From NCBI RefSeq assembly GCF_024102715.1, contig NZ_JAGFJM010000123.1:1-46532 (forward strand): DNA of 46,532 bases, given 5' to 3'. Below the pieces are notes generated by a model. That model did no database searches. It saw only the letters and a list, made by a program, of their open reading frames with translations, and was not told where the DNA came from. The stretch's first letter is position 1; every line of letters begins with the position of its first letter. A program made the position numbers and the translations under genes. Of this stretch, positions 45,850 through 46,532 are shown one piece after another. Origin of the DNA: Nitrosomonas communis. GTDB lineage: Bacteria > Pseudomonadota > Gammaproteobacteria > Burkholderiales > Nitrosomonadaceae.

Positions 45850-46532
45850 TTAGCCGTAAGTGGCACGTATCAGTTCCAACAAACCTTCCTTGATATCCAC
45901 ATCATCACACAGCGGTTCCACCAGGGCAGTTTCAGCCGCCTGAAAAGGATCCAATCCATTTTTAATCAGAATGGCACAATAGACAAGCAAGCGGGTGGAC
46001 ACGACTTCTTCCAGATCAACTTCCTTCAGTGCTCGTAACCGTTTCCCGAGATTCACCAAGGGTACGCAATGCTCCACAGGCAAACCGCTTTCACTGGATA
46101 CGATTTCGACTTCCACTTCCAGTGGGGCAAAATCAAAACTGATGGAAACAAAGCGTTGGCGTGTACTCGGTTTTAATGATTTCAGAATATTCTGATAGCC
46201 CGGATTATAGGATACCACCAGCATAAATTCGTCAGGTGCTTTCAAAATTTCACCGGTACGTTCCAGCGGTAGAATCCGGCGATCATCTGTCAGTGGATGA
46301 AGCACCACGGTGACGTCTTTGCGCGCCTCCACGATTTCGTCCAGATAACAGATGCCGCCTGTGCGCACAGCCTGTGTCAACGGGCCATCCACCCATACCG
46401 TCTCGCCTCCTTTGAGAAGATAGCGCCCCGTCAAATCAGCCGCGGTCATGTCATCGTGACAGGAAACTGTATAGAGTGGACGCCCCAGCCGAGCTGCCAT
46501 ATGGGCGATAAAGCGGGTTTTGCCACAGCCCG
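45850..46532 (-). CDS. NorQ/CbbQ MoxR-family AAA ATPase, N-terminus outside the window
   Basis: About 227 C-terminal residues are visible, running off the right edge; the last bases encode GCGKTRFIAHM, the end of Walker A. Then LGRPLYTVSCHDDMTAADLTGRYLLKGGETVW, Walker B ICYLDEIVEARKD, the sensor VVSYNPGYQ, and STRQRFVSISFDF follow. This is the hexameric ATPase partner of the downstream vWA protein. NorQ and CbbQ are hard to separate on sequence alone. Confidence 0.93.
   Translation of the reverse strand, partial: GCGKTRFIAHMAARLGRPLYTVSCHDDMTAADLTGRYLLKGGETVWVDGPLTQAVRTGGICYLDEIVEARKDVTVVLHPLTDDRRILPLERTGEILKAPDEFMLVVSYNPGYQNILKSLKPSTRQRFVSISFDFAPLEVEVEIVSSESGLPVEHCVPLVNLGKRLRALKEVDLEEVVSTRLLVYCAILIKNGLDPFQAAETALVEPLCDDVDIKEGLLELIRATYG

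Overview
The window looks like chromosomal DNA of a Nitrosomonas-like betaproteobacterium. The reasons are moderate GC, a cytochrome oxidase operon with a fused subunit I/III, NorQD/CbbQO-type genes at the right edge and an arsenosugar cluster. This assignment is inference from gene content, not a match I could run. No rRNA, tRNA or intact insertion sequence was recognised.

Layout. (1) 1-1217: a sodium:alanine symporter gene running off the left edge. (2) 1744-7045: a haem-copper oxidase operon (CopD/HemJ-like protein, coxB, a coxA-coxC fusion, a small membrane protein, ctaG) with a DUF2231 membrane protein gene embedded on the opposite strand. (3) 7046-8994: gene-poor DNA with a decayed staphylococcal-nuclease-like gene, a DnaA-box cluster that forms a hairpin, and a small lipoprotein. 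(4) 8995-21925: a WYL regulator and a complete type I-E CRISPR-Cas locus (cas3, cas8e, cse2, cas7, cas5, cas6e, cas1, cas2) with a DUF433/DUF5615 toxin-antitoxin pair between cas6e and cas1, followed by a 41-repeat array.

(5) 22026-24357: a ParD-like/zeta toxin pair, a 10-repeat type I-F array without any I-F cas gene, a broken DUF1016 (YhcG-type) nuclease gene, and a second copy of the I-E leader end with a single I-E repeat. (6) 24358-25303: a decayed phage tail region present as two inverted copies, which begins where the solitary repeat ends. (7) 25541-30096: small genes, a PPK2 polyphosphate kinase and a Lon-family protease. (8) 30173-34359, minus strand: a RES/Xre toxin-antitoxin pair, a methyltransferase broken by an 11-bp tandem duplication, a GlxA-type regulator and a metallo-beta-lactamase-fold hydrolase.

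(9) 34701-43686: a tightly coupled nine-gene operon joining arsenosugar synthesis (two glycosyltransferase-like proteins, ArsM, ArsS), a DedA/flavoprotein-disulfide-reductase fusion and a dedicated PstSCAB phosphate-type ABC transporter. (10) 43909-46532: NorD/CbbO and NorQ/CbbQ, the latter running off the right edge.

The most striking observations lie in the defence island. Two spacers of the I-E array differ at five positions, all in one codon phase and all synonymous, so they appear to target two diverged versions of the same gene. A toxin-antitoxin pair sits inside the cas operon, a second pair sits between the two arrays, and a leader-plus-one-repeat fragment abuts phage sequence.
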